61,660 bases of DNA, taken from the NCBI GenBank assembly GCA_031553315.1, contig JAVBLT010000025.1, positions 1-61,660 on the forward strand. Reading direction: 5' to 3'. Numbering within the stretch: position 1 is the stretch's first letter; the number at the start of each line of letters is the position of its first letter. This document shows positions 7,862 through 16,673 of this stretch, one piece after another. Position numbers and translations under genes: made by a program. The stretch is from JAVBLT01 sp031553315. GTDB taxonomy: Bacteria; Verrucomicrobiota; Kiritimatiellia; RFP12; DVOR01. A model generated the notes under the pieces. It made no database searches and had not been told where the DNA came from. It saw only the letters and a list, made by a program, of their open reading frames with translations.

Positions 7862-8023
7862 TAGAGCATATTTCGATTGATCTTTCCGCTTTTCTCGGTG
7901 CTTTTTGTTTTTGAACTTCACCCTTTCAGCTCGCCGTAGCGTTGCTACGGCTCACCTCAAGCGTTTGTAAAAACCAAAATTCACCTTCGCGAAATCCGGA
8001 AATCTCATTCGAAACATGCTCTA
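7862..8023. repeat. Palindromic MITE-like repeat, copy 2
   Basis: A complete 162-bp copy runs from TAGAGCAT (7862) to ATGCTCTA (8023), with the internal GCCGTAGC-GTT-GCTACGGC hairpin. It lies between a truncated gene copy and the end of the intact paralogue. It is nearly identical to copies 1, 3 and the right two-thirds of copy 5. Confidence 0.9.
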
Positions 8024-8029
8024 AAAACA

Positions 8030-8806
8030 TTACTCAATTAAATCCTGTAGCGAGTCGGGATAAAACAAATGCCATTTTCCTTTGTAATGAATCATCGGTA
8101 AATTACTGTGTTGATCTGATTCTGAATCATAGTCAATCATGAAGCCCATAAAATTTGGGGTTTGGTTTCCGGGTTTGTTGGTGAGGCGAATACCATCGGC
8201 TAGAACTGTTCCTGTCGGATGATTTTCTGCTGGAAAAATTCGGATTAAAGCTTTCGCGGAAGGATAGATTTTGAGCGTTGAAATCGCTTGTTTCAATGAT
8301 CGGGAATAGGGTTTTCCGGGAGAGAATTGAACAGATTCACGAACCATTTCGATATCAAAAGCCTCTCTGTCGGTCAGGGCTCCCTGCCGGCCTTCCGTGT
8401 TGAGTTTTTCAATAAAAGTACACATGCTTGGATAAAGGTGAGGGTGCAATTCCAACACCGCGAAATGATTTGTATACCAAGTAGAATCGTCTTTTGAAAT
8501 CCACAATACCGGTTCTGCATTTGCATTGCGAACAACCTTTTTTACTTTTTTCCAGTCTGGCCATGTACCGGATCTGCTGCTGGAAAGGTATCCGATAAAT
8601 TGCGAATTCGTTTGTTCAATACTGTAAAACTGAATTACGGATTCTTGTTCAAATGTGCTTTTATAAAGGATAGACAAATCGTTTGTAATAGCCGTTTTGT
8701 TTTCTTTTGAAAGCAGTTCGTCTTCGAACACAAAATCCAAAGGAGCCGCAATTGCTCGATAGAACGCCGATCCTATAAAAATAGATGTGAGGAACGCTTT
8801 TTTCAT
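8030..8806 (-). CDS. Secreted protein of unknown function, last gene of calcium-repeat cassette
   Basis: The start at 8806 has a GAAAGGAGATAAAC ribosome binding site and yields a signal peptide (MKKAFLTSIFIGSAFYRAIAA). The 258-residue product is unrecognised. Its last 75 residues carry the HPTGTVLADGIRLTNKPG segment and an aromatic-rich HYKGKWHLFYP end, duplicated in the truncated copy at 7643-7861. The gene is AT-rich compared with its surroundings. It starts immediately after the stop of the 876-residue protein, so the two are co-expressed. Inference: an accessory or protective partner (periplasmic immunity-like) of the upstream protein. Confidence 0.8.
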   Translation of the reverse strand: MKKAFLTSIFIGSAFYRAIAAPLDFVFEDELLSKENKTAITNDLSILYKSTFEQESVIQFYSIEQTNSQFIGYLSSSRSGTWPDWKKVKKVVRNANAEPVLWISKDDSTWYTNHFAVLELHPHLYPSMCTFIEKLNTEGRQGALTDREAFDIEMVRESVQFSPGKPYSRSLKQAISTLKIYPSAKALIRIFPAENHPTGTVLADGIRLTNKPGNQTPNFMGFMIDYDSESDQHSNLPMIHYKGKWHLFYPDSLQDLIE

Positions 8807-8808
8807 GT

Positions 8809-11439
8809 TTATCTCCTTTCCGTGTGAGGTGGCCTGCACTCAAGGTATCGTGTTAAAAAACTATTTTCAGACATACGCATTGCAGGGCGATCCAGTCTTC
8901 TTGGTATGGTGAGATCATTTGGTGTAACGGGGTTTCCCTCGAGTTGAAGAGCTTGCAGGTAAGGGTATACATCACTGTTACGATGCTTTCTTTTGATAAG
9001 CAAATTGTGCTCTGGCGAATATCGATCCGCTGTACCGGCGCTAAGCCCCTGTGTAATCAGATTGCCGTTTTCATCATAACAGGCTTGATGGCCGGATGTA
9101 AGAGTGTTGAATGTGCCGGTTGCCGTGCGAAGTTCGGTGCGGGCGGTGTGGTGTAAAAAGGTATTGAACACGCCGTTGTCCGGTGCAGACCAGTGCCAGG
9201 TGTTGTTGTTAAAGGTGACTTCCGCCTGACGGTCGGAAAGGTGAAGCGGGGGAGGCGGAAGGTCGTTGAGCCAGGCTAAATCAGTGCTTTCACGGGTGTA
9301 CCAGGCTTGAAAAGCAGCTACTGTTTCAAAACGGTTAACAACAATAAACAACCGATCTAAAATTTCATTTGTCGGGCGGTAACGGAGCAAAATCCGGTAA
9401 ATATGCGGTGTGAGTTCTTCCGGCTCGCTGTCTCTAAATATGAGCTGAGAGCCTTGAATGCCATCGCCTTCGAAGATGAGGTCGCCTTCGGGGACGCGGT
9501 TGGAATGTTCGACATAGTCTTCTAAATGGAGGATGCGCCCTGCCGACCAGAAGAGGGGGAGGGTGTGCATGATTTTTTTCTCTTCGTCGTTTTCATTTGG
9601 GTGGATTTCGAGGTTTCGGGTGAAGACTTTTTCGTGATCGAAGCCGACGGCGATGTGGGTATCGGTAAAGTCGGGGCAGTGGCGGCAGGTGGTGCGCCAG
9701 GGGGTGGCGAGTACTTCGAAGGTGCAGGGGGCGTGGCCGGAGGCGGTTTCGGCGGGGGTGATGATGGGGTTGGGGGTGGGTTTGAGGTAACCGTGGAAGT
9801 GGAGGATGGTTTCGGCGGTGAGGGGCGGGGCGTGGGTGTCGGGCGGGTGGAGGGTAAGGGTGGCCAGGTAGGTGTTGTTGACTTCTTCGAGGTAGTTGGT
9901 GGGGATGAAGGTGAGGGGGGTGAGGCTGAGGGGATGGGGAAGGGGCGGGTCGACGGCCCAGTTGGCGTTTTGAGCCCAGGGGCTGGTGGAGGCGGCGGGG
10001 GGGAGGGTGACGGGGGTGGCGCCGTGGTAGACGCAGAAGCCGTAGCCGTCTTCCAAAGCATGGGCGAGGGGGTAGGCGGTGAGGGTGATGGGTTCTTCTG
10101 TGGTTGAGCGGGCGAAGGCGCGGGCGGCGCCGGTGAGGTAGGTGAAGCCGTGGCGGGGGAGGGTGGAGATGCCGCGGTTGCGGAGGGTGGTGTCGCCGGG
10201 TTGGAGGATGGGCCACTGGGGGTCGGGGCTTTGGGCGCGGAGGGTGTAGCGCCAGGGGCCGGGGGTATCGGTGGCGGGGGCGAGGGTGGCGGAGAGGGCG
10301 GTTTGGGCGTGGCGGGGGATGGGGATGGAGAGGGTTTGAGGGGTGGCGCTGCCGGGGATGGGGAGGCGGCGGGTGGCGGGGTCGGCACCCTCCCAGGTAA
10401 GGGTGAGCCAGGCGGAGCGGCTGGTTTCGATGTGGAGGGTCAGGGGGAGGTTGAGGGGATCGGAGGCGGAAAAAGGGGAGATGGAGGCATCGGGCCAGTC
10501 GGGGCCGAAACAGTCGGTGGAGGTGTCGGGGAGGATGGGTTCGGCGGGGGGGAGGTTGTGGGCGACTTTCCAGGCATCGGGAAAGCCGTCGTTGGCGGTG
10601 GAGGGGTTGGCGGGGTCGGTATGGTAAACAAACAGCTCTTCGTAGTCGGTGAGGCCGTCTTGATCGGAATCAGGGGAGAGGGGGTCGGTGGGGGTGAAGG
10701 GCTGGAGGAGGAAGGCGGTGCGGTTGGTGACGGTGGGGAGGCTGAGGCCGCCGCCGTTGAGCTGCCAGCCGATGCGGCGGGTTTGGGCGAGGTTGCCGGT
10801 GATGTCTTGGTAAGCGAGGCCGATGCGGCCATCGGGGTGGAGGGTGGCTTGGATGGAGGCGTAGGCGTTGGTGGAATCGAGGAAAAGTTTTTCGAAGGTG
10901 ATGCGGCGGGGATCGGCGGAGAGGTAGGCTTTGGAGCCGAGGGCGGGGATGTGGCGGTTGGGGCCCTGGGCGAAGGCGATTTGGGGGATGGTGCGGCGCA
11001 GGGCGTTGGCAAGGGGGTAGTCTTGAAGGGTGGGGCGGTTGAGGGGGCGGCCGAAGGTGAGGTAGCCGGCGGGGGTGATGAAGAGGTCGCCGCCGATGTT
11101 TTTGAAATCACTCGCCACGGTGAAGCGTTGCCAGGGATGGAAGAGGTCGCTTTCGGGGGGCTGGTGCCAGGCGAAGGGGATTTCGATGGGGAGGTAGCCG
11201 GATTTTTCAACCTCATCGGGAAGGCCGTCGGCATCGGAATCGAGGAGGGTTTCGGTGGTTTCGGCTGTGGAAAACATCATTATGCGGTTAAATGGGTTGA
11301 GATGGCTTTTCTGGCTGAAGCAGAGCCCGGCAATGATCAGGATGACGGTGCATATGGAAAATGAATGAAGGCGGCGAATCAGGCTGGCGATGATGGGGAA
11401 AAGGATGAGTGATAATGCAAAGAAAAAGAGTGAATTCAT
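8809..11439 (-). CDS. Membrane-anchored calcium-repeat (TSP3-like) protein, effector-like C-terminus
   Basis: The 876-residue protein begins with two hydrophobic segments (residues 1-20 and 28-42), so it is probably anchored rather than cleaved. DxDxDG calcium-binding repeats occur at about residues 66-74 (DSDADGLPDEVE) and 254-262 (DSDQDGLTDYEE). A long beta-rich, Pro/Thr-rich stalk follows. The DNA for roughly the last 260 residues (8809-9600) is clearly less GC-rich than the stalk (9650-11250). That part ends with GHQACYDENGNLI, AGTADRYSP, then a His and DVYPYLQALQLEGNP. This recalls, from memory and unverified, C-terminal modules of some polymorphic toxins. Confidence 0.75.
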   Translation of the reverse strand: MNSLFFFALSLILFPIIASLIRRLHSFSICTVILIIAGLCFSQKSHLNPFNRIMMFSTAETTETLLDSDADGLPDEVEKSGYLPIEIPFAWHQPPESDLFHPWQRFTVASDFKNIGGDLFITPAGYLTFGRPLNRPTLQDYPLANALRRTIPQIAFAQGPNRHIPALGSKAYLSADPRRITFEKLFLDSTNAYASIQATLHPDGRIGLAYQDITGNLAQTRRIGWQLNGGGLSLPTVTNRTAFLLQPFTPTDPLSPDSDQDGLTDYEELFVYHTDPANPSTANDGFPDAWKVAHNLPPAEPILPDTSTDCFGPDWPDASISPFSASDPLNLPLTLHIETSRSAWLTLTWEGADPATRRLPIPGSATPQTLSIPIPRHAQTALSATLAPATDTPGPWRYTLRAQSPDPQWPILQPGDTTLRNRGISTLPRHGFTYLTGAARAFARSTTEEPITLTAYPLAHALEDGYGFCVYHGATPVTLPPAASTSPWAQNANWAVDPPLPHPLSLTPLTFIPTNYLEEVNNTYLATLTLHPPDTHAPPLTAETILHFHGYLKPTPNPIITPAETASGHAPCTFEVLATPWRTTCRHCPDFTDTHIAVGFDHEKVFTRNLEIHPNENDEEKKIMHTLPLFWSAGRILHLEDYVEHSNRVPEGDLIFEGDGIQGSQLIFRDSEPEELTPHIYRILLRYRPTNEILDRLFIVVNRFETVAAFQAWYTRESTDLAWLNDLPPPPLHLSDRQAEVTFNNNTWHWSAPDNGVFNTFLHHTARTELRTATGTFNTLTSGHQACYDENGNLITQGLSAGTADRYSPEHNLLIKRKHRNSDVYPYLQALQLEGNPVTPNDLTIPRRLDRPAMRMSENSFLTRYLECRPPHTERR

Positions 11440-11452
11440 CTGTCCGCCTTTC

Positions 11453-11857
11453 TTAGTAAACCATGATTTTCAAGGCGGGGGCGGTGATGCCGATGCGGAG
11501 GGAGGCGGGGGTGTCGCCGCCGCGTTGGGTCACGCGGAAGGTGTCCCAGGCGGGGAGGGTGCCGTTGGGAAGTCGGAAGGAAAGGGATTCATCGGAATCG
11601 AGGGTGGTTTCGATTTCTTCGGCGTCGAGGGTGCCGTCGCGGTTGAGGTCGTTGCCGAAGGAGACGACGACTTGGGCGTTTTGCGGGAGGGTGATGACGG
11701 CGGCGCGGAAATAGTCAAAAGTGGCGATGCGCGCGGGAAGAGCCAATGGCCGGGAAAGGTCTGTTTCGGTGAAGGGGGTGGGGGCTGAAAGGGTGATGAT
11801 TTCGGCGAAAATTGGCGCGGCGCAGATTCCAATGATGCACAGTATTCTTTTTTTCAT
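11453..11857 (-). CDS. Small secreted protein with EF-hand-like loop
   Basis: The 134-residue exported protein has a signal peptide (MKKRILCIIGICAAPIFA). A single NDLNRDGTLDAEEIE segment near residues 69-83 matches a calcium-binding EF-hand/TSP3 loop. The ribosome binding site is GGAGAGGCGT. It is the first gene of a three-gene operon with the 876- and 258-residue proteins (13 bp to the next start). Function unknown; inferred to be a partner of the larger calcium-repeat protein. Confidence 0.75.
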   Translation of the reverse strand: MKKRILCIIGICAAPIFAEIITLSAPTPFTETDLSRPLALPARIATFDYFRAAVITLPQNAQVVVSFGNDLNRDGTLDAEEIETTLDSDESLSFRLPNGTLPAWDTFRVTQRGGDTPASLRIGITAPALKIMVY

Positions 11858-11965
11858 ACGCCTCTCCGTTGGGTAAAAGCACGCCTCTTGCTTCCTGTCT
11901 CCAACTGGGGCTCGCCAAAGCCTTACACGAAAACAAGAAGGGAAGAATGGATCAAGGGGAAATTT

Positions 11966-12934
11966 TTATGCGAGGAAGCAGCGGGCGGCGCGGGTGGGGT
12001 CGAGTTCGCGGAGGGGGGGGATGGATTGGGCGCAGGGGGGCTGGGCGATGGCGCAGCGGTCGTGGAAGCGGCAGCCGGGGGGGAAGTTGCCGGGGGAGGG
12101 GACTTGGCCGGGGATGGAGCTGAGGCGTTTGCCGCGGGTGGCGGCGGAGGGGAGGGCTTCGAGGAGGGCGCGGGCGTAGGGGTGGCGGGGGCCGGCGAAG
12201 AAGGATTGGGCCTGGGCGGTTTCGACGATCTGGCCGGCGTACATGACGATGACGCGGGTGGCCATTTTGTAGACGACGCCCATGTCGTGGGTGATGAAGA
12301 TCATGCCGGTGTTTTTGCGGTGGAGCTTGAGCATGAGCTCGAGGACTTGGGCCTGGATGGTGACGTCGAGGGCGGTGGTGGGTTCGTCGGCGATGATGAG
12401 CTCGGGCTCGAGGATGAGGGTCATGGCGATCATGACGCGCTGCTGCATGCCGCCGGAGAGTTCGTAGGGGTAGGCGAGGGCTTTTTCGGCGGGGCTGGGT
12501 ATGCCGACTTTCCCGAGCCATTCGATGGCGCGGTCGAGGGCGGTGCCGGCGCTGAGGCTGTGGTGGATCCGAAGGGTTTCGACGATTTGTTTGCCGACGG
12601 GCACGAGGGGTGAAAGGGCGGTCATGGGGTCTTGGAAGATGACGCCGATGCGCCGGCCGCGGTAGGCGCGCATGGCGCTGACGGGCAGGCGGAGGAGGTC
12701 GGTGCCTTCGAAGAGGATCTGGCCGGAGGTGATGCGGGAGGGGGGGCTGGGGAGGAGCCGGGGGATGGACATGGCGGTGACGGATTTGCCGCAGCCGGAT
12801 TCGCCGACGATGCAGAGGATTTCGCCGCGGCTGACGCTGAAGGTGACGTCTTGGACGGTTTGGACGGGGGTGCCTTCGTCGTTGTCGAAGGCGATGCCGA
12901 GGTTGTTGACTTGAAGAAGGGGGGGGGGGCTCAT
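11966..12934 (-). CDS. Oligopeptide-type ABC transporter ATPase (OppD/DppD-like)
   Basis: This 322-residue ATPase is of the peptide/nickel importer class. It shows Walker A GESGCGKS near residues 44-51, a Q-loop in VIFQDPMTALSPLVP, the signature LSGGMQQR, Walker B LIIADEPTTALD and the H-loop ITHDMG. The C-terminal oligopeptide-transporter extension contains GCRFHDRCAIAQPPCAQ, the Cys motif that in OppD/DppD relatives can hold an Fe-S cluster. It follows the permease by 6 bp. No second ATPase (OppF-like) is present in the operon, although YejF-type systems normally have two ATPase domains. Confidence 0.93.
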   Translation of the reverse strand: MSPPPLLQVNNLGIAFDNDEGTPVQTVQDVTFSVSRGEILCIVGESGCGKSVTAMSIPRLLPSPPSRITSGQILFEGTDLLRLPVSAMRAYRGRRIGVIFQDPMTALSPLVPVGKQIVETLRIHHSLSAGTALDRAIEWLGKVGIPSPAEKALAYPYELSGGMQQRVMIAMTLILEPELIIADEPTTALDVTIQAQVLELMLKLHRKNTGMIFITHDMGVVYKMATRVIVMYAGQIVETAQAQSFFAGPRHPYARALLEALPSAATRGKRLSSIPGQVPSPGNFPPGCRFHDRCAIAQPPCAQSIPPLRELDPTRAARCFLA

Positions 12935-12940
12935 GGCGCT

Positions 12941-14554
12941 CTATTCCATCTTTGAATAGGGTTTGGGGTCGAAGGCGTTGCGGACGCCTTCTCCGACGAG
13001 GACGGTGAGGAACATGACGGTGAAGAGGGCGCTTGCGGGGAAGAGGATGAGCCACCAGGCCCAGCGGTACTGGTGGGCCTGCTGGAGGAGCTCGCCCCAG
13101 CTGGGGGTGAGGGGGGGGAGGCCGAAGCCGAGGAAGTCGAGGGCTGTGAGGGAGGAGATGGCGCCGACGAGGGTGAAGGGGAAGAGGGTGATCATGGGGG
13201 TGAGGGCGTTGGGGAGGATGTGGCGGAAGATGATGCGGATGTGGCTGAGGCCCTGGCAGCGGGCGGCGTCGACGAAGGGGCGGTTGCGCAGGCGGAGGAA
13301 TTCGCCGCGCATGTAGAGGGAGAGGGCGATCCAGTTGAAGATGCCGTAGCAGAGGAGGAGGACGCCGAACTGGCGGCCGAAGAGGTCGCCGACGAGGACC
13401 ATGATGTAGAGGAAGGGGAGGGCGCTCCAGATTTCGACGAAGCGCTGGAGGGCGATGTCGGTCTTGCCGGCGAAGTAGCCTTGGATGGAGCCGTAGATCA
13501 TGCCGATGAGGGTGGCCCACACGGCGAGGAGGAAGCCGAAGGAGAGGGAGATGCGCATGCCGTAGAGGATGCGGGCGGCAACGTCGCGCCCGGCGGCGTC
13601 GATGCCCATCCAGTGGCCGGCGGTGGGGGGAAAGGGCCAGGTGATGGTCTGGACGGTGGTGATGGCTTGGGCGGTGGCGCCTTTGTAGGGGATTTCGGTG
13701 CTGATGAGGTCTTTTTCGAAGGCGCGGGTGACCCAGGCGGTGAAGGTGGCTTGCTGGGCGGGGGTGAAGGTGGCCCAGGTTTTTTTGTCGAGGGGGCGGG
13801 GGGGGCCGCCGGGGGTTTTCCTGAAGTGGATCTGGAGGGGGTGGAGGGTGGGGTCGTAGGCATCGGAGATGGAGATGCGGACGGTTTTGACGGGGTAGAT
13901 GGCTTTTTGTGTGGCGGGGAGGCGGAGGCTGAGGGTCTGGGGGCGGGCGCGGGAGCCGGGGACGGCGGTGAGGGTGGCGGTGTGGGCTTCGGTGGGTTCG
14001 CCGGCGAAGCGGCGGGCGATTTGGGCGCGGGTGGGGGCGTCGAGCTGCCAGTAGTCTTCGAGGGGGTGGGTGTGGGTGGCGAGGTTGGTGTCGATGAAGA
14101 AGCGTTCGCAGGCGACGGGGCGGACGATGCGGCCGTCTTGGGTGAGGTCGAAGCGGGCGATGGGGAGGATGGGGCGGAGGGTGAGGGTGACTTTTTTCTC
14201 GGTTTCGAGCGCTTCGGTTTCGAGGACTTCGCCCGGGCCGTAGGGGATGGGGGCGAAGAGGGCGCGGTTGCCGGGGGTGGCGGTGAAGGCGGGGCTTTGG
14301 GTGAAGTCTTTATAATCGACCTGGGCGGTGCCTGCGGCTTCGATGATGGCTTTGGGGGGGGTCTTGTGGAGGAAGGGGAGGTAGGAGGCGCCGTTGTAGC
14401 GGAGGTAGAGGGGTTTGTCGTTGCAGAGGAGGGGGGCGAGGAGGCTGATGAGGCCGAGGCTGAGGATGAGCCAGAGCGAACAGAAGGCCACGCGGCTTTT
14501 GCGGAAGCGCTGGAGGCGTTTTTCGGTGATGGGGGTGAAGCGGAAGAGTTTCAT
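12941..14554 (-). CDS. YejE-like ABC permease with enlarged extracytoplasmic insertion
   Basis: The start at 14554 gives MKLFRFTPITEKRLQRFRKS. The next region (RVAFCSLWLILSLGLISLLAP..CNDKPLYLRYNG) closely resembles the N-terminus of YejE of the microcin C/peptide importer. TM1 spans residues 25-46. An insertion of about 265 residues (46-310), far larger than in YejE, precedes GIDAAGRDVAARILYGMRISL and the binding-protein-dependent permease domain with about five more TM helices and the EAA-type loop (EFLRLRNRPFVDAARCQG). The total of 537 residues compares with about 340 for YejE. The frame is open far upstream but is not coding there. It lies 11 bp after the TPR gene. Confidence 0.9.
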   Translation of the reverse strand: MKLFRFTPITEKRLQRFRKSRVAFCSLWLILSLGLISLLAPLLCNDKPLYLRYNGASYLPFLHKTPPKAIIEAAGTAQVDYKDFTQSPAFTATPGNRALFAPIPYGPGEVLETEALETEKKVTLTLRPILPIARFDLTQDGRIVRPVACERFFIDTNLATHTHPLEDYWQLDAPTRAQIARRFAGEPTEAHTATLTAVPGSRARPQTLSLRLPATQKAIYPVKTVRISISDAYDPTLHPLQIHFRKTPGGPPRPLDKKTWATFTPAQQATFTAWVTRAFEKDLISTEIPYKGATAQAITTVQTITWPFPPTAGHWMGIDAAGRDVAARILYGMRISLSFGFLLAVWATLIGMIYGSIQGYFAGKTDIALQRFVEIWSALPFLYIMVLVGDLFGRQFGVLLLCYGIFNWIALSLYMRGEFLRLRNRPFVDAARCQGLSHIRIIFRHILPNALTPMITLFPFTLVGAISSLTALDFLGFGLPPLTPSWGELLQQAHQYRWAWWLILFPASALFTVMFLTVLVGEGVRNAFDPKPYSKME

Positions 14555-14565
14555 GCGGGGGTCCG

Positions 14566-16614
14566 TTACTGTGGGCGGGGGGTGCCGATGAGGTCGTCGT
14601 CGGAGGCGTAGGTGTAGATGAAGGTGGCGGGTTCTTCGATTTGGTTGAGGTCGACGGGGTGGGGGATGCCTTCCTGGCGGCGGGGGAGGTAGCTGACGGC
14701 GACGGCTTTGACGGGGCGGCCTTTGCTGTCGCTTTCTTTGATGAGGTGGCCGCGGGAGGTGAAGCGCTGGGCGGGTTCGCCGCTGCGTTCGCGGAGCCAG
14801 CCGGTGCAGCGGCCGGCGGGGTCGTAGCGGTAGGTGTCTTTCCAGTTTTTGCGGGCGGAGAGGCGGGGGTCGGCGTAGGTGGCGTCGTCGATGCGGTAGT
14901 CGACGGCGGCGATGCGGTTTTGGGGGCCGTAGGTGCGTTTTTCGTTGGCGAGGTAGCGCAGGGAGATGAAGGAGGGGGCGGTGACGTTGTGGCCGCTGAC
15001 GCCGACGAGGGCGATGTCGACCCTTCGGGTTTGGATGGGGGCGCCGTTGGCGTGGGTGGTGTAGGCGCCGTGGTAGTCGACCTCGATGTCGACGATGCTC
15101 ATGGCGTCGGTGCGGGGTGTGATGCGGATTTTGGCGGGGTCGCCGTTGACGATGAACCAGTGGAGCTTCATGCCGGTGGGCGCTCGCATGACTTCGACGG
15201 TCATGGTGCGGGTGTAGGGTGTGCCGCGGATGATGCGCAGGATGGAGCAGGGGGTGTCGGCGATGCCTTCGCTGGGGCTGGCGTCGAAGAAGTCGACGTT
15301 GGGTTTGGGCATGCTGTAGCGGAGGGCGCGGATCTGGAGGATGGGCTGGATGCCGGCTTTTGTGAGGGTGTGGGCGCGGTTGACGAGGGCGGAGACGTCG
15401 AGGTTGGCGATGCTGAAGGCGGCGGGGTGGGCGGCGGCGGTGAGGTAGGCGGGGATGGAGCCTGCGATGTTTTTCTGGCTGAGGCGGATGAGGGTCTGGA
15501 GGGTGGGTGTGAGGGCGCCGCGGCGGATGATTTCGGCTTTGACGGCGGGATCCATGGCGGCGAGGGCGGCGAGGGCGGCTTCGGTGAAGGGTTTGATGTC
15601 TTTCACGTCGCCGGCGGCGGCGAGGGAGTAGGGGGTGTTGGCGATGAAGAGGTCGCCGAGGGCTTCGGGGTCGAAATCGCCGCTGGCGGTGTAGGTGTGG
15701 AATTGGTTGGCGATGGCGTATTGGAATTGGGCGATGGGGGCGTCGAGGGTGAGGAGGCGGGGGATGGTGCGGCGGAAGGGGGTGTTGGCGGCGTAGATGT
15801 AGGTGCAGCTGCCGATGGTGGGCAGGGGGTGGTGTTTTTCGTCGCGGAAGATGGCGTTGGCGGGGCCGGCGTGGGCGCCGTAGCGCTGGGCGGTGTCGTC
15901 GTAAAACACGGGGGTGAGGCCGGGGAAGGCGGCGAGGTCGGGGAGGAGGGTGTCGGAATCGCGGTTGACGTAGAGGTCGCCGGCGTTGCCTGCGGCGGAG
16001 CCGGCTTTGAGCCAGGGGGTGATGATGTCGGCGGCGGGGCCGGTGTAGGCGGTTTTGTCGAATTGGCCGGGGATGAGGCGCAGGAGGGTGAGGTAGAAGC
16101 CGCCGGTGGTGGGGTTCCAGTCCCAGCTGGTGTTGCTTTCGCCGACGGTGGCTTCTTTGCCGGTCTCCACGCTGAGGGGTGTGGCGGCCATGAGGGCGGC
16201 TCCGGGGGCGGGTTTGCCTTGGAGGGATCGGGCGAGGTCGAGGAGCTCGGGGTAGCGGGGCAGGGGGCGGATGGCGTTGAGGTCGGGGTCTTTTTCGATT
16301 TGGGCGAGGTTGGTGAAGCCGAGGCGGATGGCTTTTTCGAGGGCGCTGAAGGCGGCGTCGGCCTGGCCTTGGAGGGAGAGGGCGCAGGCTACGTTGTAGG
16401 CCCAGTTGGTGTCGTTGGGCAGGAGGGTGGCTCCGGCGCGGGCGGCGGTTTCGGCGGCTTCGTAGTTTTTGGCGGCCATGGCTTGGGCGAATTCGCTCAG
16501 GAGGATGCGGTGGCGGGGGAAAATTTCGGGCATCTGGAACACGCTCTGGGCGTGAAGTGCGCCTGTCAGCAGGGAGAACAGGGCCAATGTGCGGATTTTC
16601 GGTGTGAATTTCAT
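14566..16614 (-). CDS. Secreted TPR-containing protein, first gene of the ABC operon
   Basis: The ATG at 16614 has GGAG at a suitable distance and gives a signal peptide (KIRTLALFSLLTGALHA); an ATG 7 codons upstream is possible. Of the 682 residues, about 25-125 form tetratricopeptide-like helices (NYEAAETAARAGATLLPND and the next repeat). The middle is an unrecognised alpha/beta domain. The end has a short YD-like segment (RYDPAGRCTGWLRE, FTSRGHLI). It is not a solute-binding protein of the YejA/OppA type by eye, though it occupies that place in the operon. Inference: a periplasmic protein working with the transporter. Confidence 0.75.
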   Translation of the reverse strand: MKFTPKIRTLALFSLLTGALHAQSVFQMPEIFPRHRILLSEFAQAMAAKNYEAAETAARAGATLLPNDTNWAYNVACALSLQGQADAAFSALEKAIRLGFTNLAQIEKDPDLNAIRPLPRYPELLDLARSLQGKPAPGAALMAATPLSVETGKEATVGESNTSWDWNPTTGGFYLTLLRLIPGQFDKTAYTGPAADIITPWLKAGSAAGNAGDLYVNRDSDTLLPDLAAFPGLTPVFYDDTAQRYGAHAGPANAIFRDEKHHPLPTIGSCTYIYAANTPFRRTIPRLLTLDAPIAQFQYAIANQFHTYTASGDFDPEALGDLFIANTPYSLAAAGDVKDIKPFTEAALAALAAMDPAVKAEIIRRGALTPTLQTLIRLSQKNIAGSIPAYLTAAAHPAAFSIANLDVSALVNRAHTLTKAGIQPILQIRALRYSMPKPNVDFFDASPSEGIADTPCSILRIIRGTPYTRTMTVEVMRAPTGMKLHWFIVNGDPAKIRITPRTDAMSIVDIEVDYHGAYTTHANGAPIQTRRVDIALVGVSGHNVTAPSFISLRYLANEKRTYGPQNRIAAVDYRIDDATYADPRLSARKNWKDTYRYDPAGRCTGWLRERSGEPAQRFTSRGHLIKESDSKGRPVKAVAVSYLPRRQEGIPHPVDLNQIEEPATFIYTYASDDDLIGTPRPQ

Positions 16615-16673
16615 AATCAGCTCCAGACTTTTCATGGATGGGAGAATAACAAAATACGGGGCTGATTGAAAGG

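Noticed and set aside
14641..16665. A 674-codon plus-strand open frame opposite the TPR gene
   Set aside because: Low-complexity Gly/Val/Glu/Ala sequence typical of the reverse of GC-rich coding DNA; the minus strand has a signal peptide and a coherent operon.
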